From contig JAADHY010000673.1 in the NCBI GenBank assembly GCA_013151585.1, positions 1 through 5,942 of the forward strand: 5,942 bases of DNA, given 5' to 3'. The stretch comes from Planctomycetota bacterium. GTDB taxonomy: Bacteria > Planctomycetota > Planctomycetia > Planctomycetales > Planctomycetaceae. The notes under the pieces were generated by a model. That model was not told the DNA's origin and did not search any database. It was given only the letters and a program-made list of their open reading frames with translations. The position numbers were made by a program, and so were the translations under genes. This document shows positions 5,331-5,942 of this stretch, piece after piece; positions within the stretch are counted from its first letter, which is position 1, and each line of letters starts with the position of its first letter.

Positions 5331-5942
5331 GGGGACAGCCTCCCGGGCCGCGCGGAGCAGCGCTCGATGAAGCCGGTCGCCGTGGCGAGTTCAACCATCG
5401 CTGACGGCTGATCTCGTACAGACAAATGCTCGCGCACGCGGCCACATTCAGTGAATTCAACTCGCCGCTCTGCGGGATCACCACCTGCTCGTTGCACACG
5501 GACAGGACTTCGGGGCTGACGCCGCGGGTTTCGCTTCCGAGCACGACGGCGCTCGGCCCCGTCCAGGTGCAGTCAAAAATCGGGCGCGAAGCGTCCGGGG
5601 CTGTGGCAACGATCCGCACTCCTTTCCGCCGAAGCTGTTCCGCCCAATCCGCCAGGCTCTCCACCTCGGCTATCGCCACTTGGTTGACCGCTCCCGCAGA
5701 GCTCCGAGCCACTGCGCTGGTCACTTTGACTTGACCTTGGTTCGGCACAAACACGGCGTCTACACCGAAAGCGGCCGCCGATCGCAGAATCGTGCCGAAG
5801 TTGTGCGGGTCTTGAAGGTGGTCCAGCAGAAGGTAGACTGGACAGGACGGAGCCTTGCGCACGACGATCTCGGGCGACTCGTACGGGAAAGGCGGCATCT
5901 TGGCGATGTACCCTTGGTGGTCGTCATGGCCGCATCGGCGAG
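5323..5942 (-). CDS. Second TrmH/SpoU-family RNA methyltransferase, N-terminus beyond the right edge
   Basis: The frame is open from the right edge to the stop at 5323-5325, giving 205 visible residues. It retains the HQG motif (codons 5919-5911, in HDDHQGYIAKM) that joins the substrate-binding domain to the methyltransferase domain in RlmB-like enzymes. ATG 5898 is therefore internal and the real start is outside the window. The SPOUT domain is complete: motif 1, LQDPHNFGTILRSAAAFGV (catalytic-type Arg in ILRSA), motif 2, VVLGSETRGVS, and motif 3, IPQSGELNSLNVAACASI. After the usual end of the fold (YEISRQRW) comes a tail of about 22 residues rich in Pro, Ala, Ser and Gly with no recognisable domain. 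It is a same-strand neighbour and diverged paralogue of the gene at 4355-5110, from which it is separated by 212 bp. It should modify the ribose of rRNA or tRNA; which nucleotide cannot be told from the sequence. Confidence 0.92.
   Translation of the reverse strand, partial: RRCGHDDHQGYIAKMPPFPYESPEIVVRKAPSCPVYLLLDHLQDPHNFGTILRSAAAFGVDAVFVPNQGQVKVTSAVARSSAGAVNQVAIAEVESLADWAEQLRRKGVRIVATAPDASRPIFDCTWTGPSAVVLGSETRGVSPEVLSVCNEQVVIPQSGELNSLNVAACASICLYEISRQRWLNSPRRPASSSAAPRGPGGCPPP

Noticed and set aside
5896..5898. ATG 5898 as the start of the second methyltransferase
   Set aside because: The frame continues to the window edge and encodes the HQG linker motif upstream of this codon, so the ATG is internal.

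Overview
The window looks like ordinary chromosomal DNA from a GC-rich bacterium, most probably a planctomycete or a close relative. That placement is an inference from gene style: a membrane-anchored SGNH hydrolase carrying TPR-like helices, a membrane-anchored pentapeptide-repeat protein, a class II ribonucleotide reductase and two adjacent TrmH-family methyltransferases. No rRNA, tRNA, mobile element or CRISPR array was seen.

Layout, left to right. (1) Positions 1-1145, minus strand: the first 381 codons of an adenosylcobalamin-dependent (class II) ribonucleotide reductase, cut off by the left edge. (2) Positions 1146-1589, no gene: this holds the reductase control region. A TTGACA/TATATT promoter is followed by two NrdR-like boxes 31 bp apart and a strong ribosome binding site. 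A GC-rich structured element with an adjoining T run (minus strand) probably ends transcription of the next gene. (3) Positions 1590-2495, minus strand: a single-pass membrane protein with 30 consecutive in-register pentapeptide repeats. (4) Positions 2596-4365, plus strand, divergent from it: a membrane-anchored SGNH/GDSL-type hydrolase with TPR-like helical segments. (5) Positions 4355-5110, minus strand, overlapping the hydrolase tail to tail by 11 bp: a complete RlmB-like TrmH-family 2'-O-methyltransferase. (6) Positions 5323-5942, minus strand: a second TrmH-family paralogue whose N-terminus lies beyond the right edge.

The genes do not form one pathway. They cover DNA precursor synthesis, two envelope-associated proteins of unknown role and RNA modification. 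I see no convincing undescribed system. The most informative observations are the NrdR-type regulatory architecture before the reductase, the two diverged methyltransferase paralogues (one without the HQG linker motif), and the uninterrupted 30-coil pentapeptide array on a membrane anchor. Both edge genes run off the window and have no in-window start or stop at that end, so they are easily missed by simple ORF calling.
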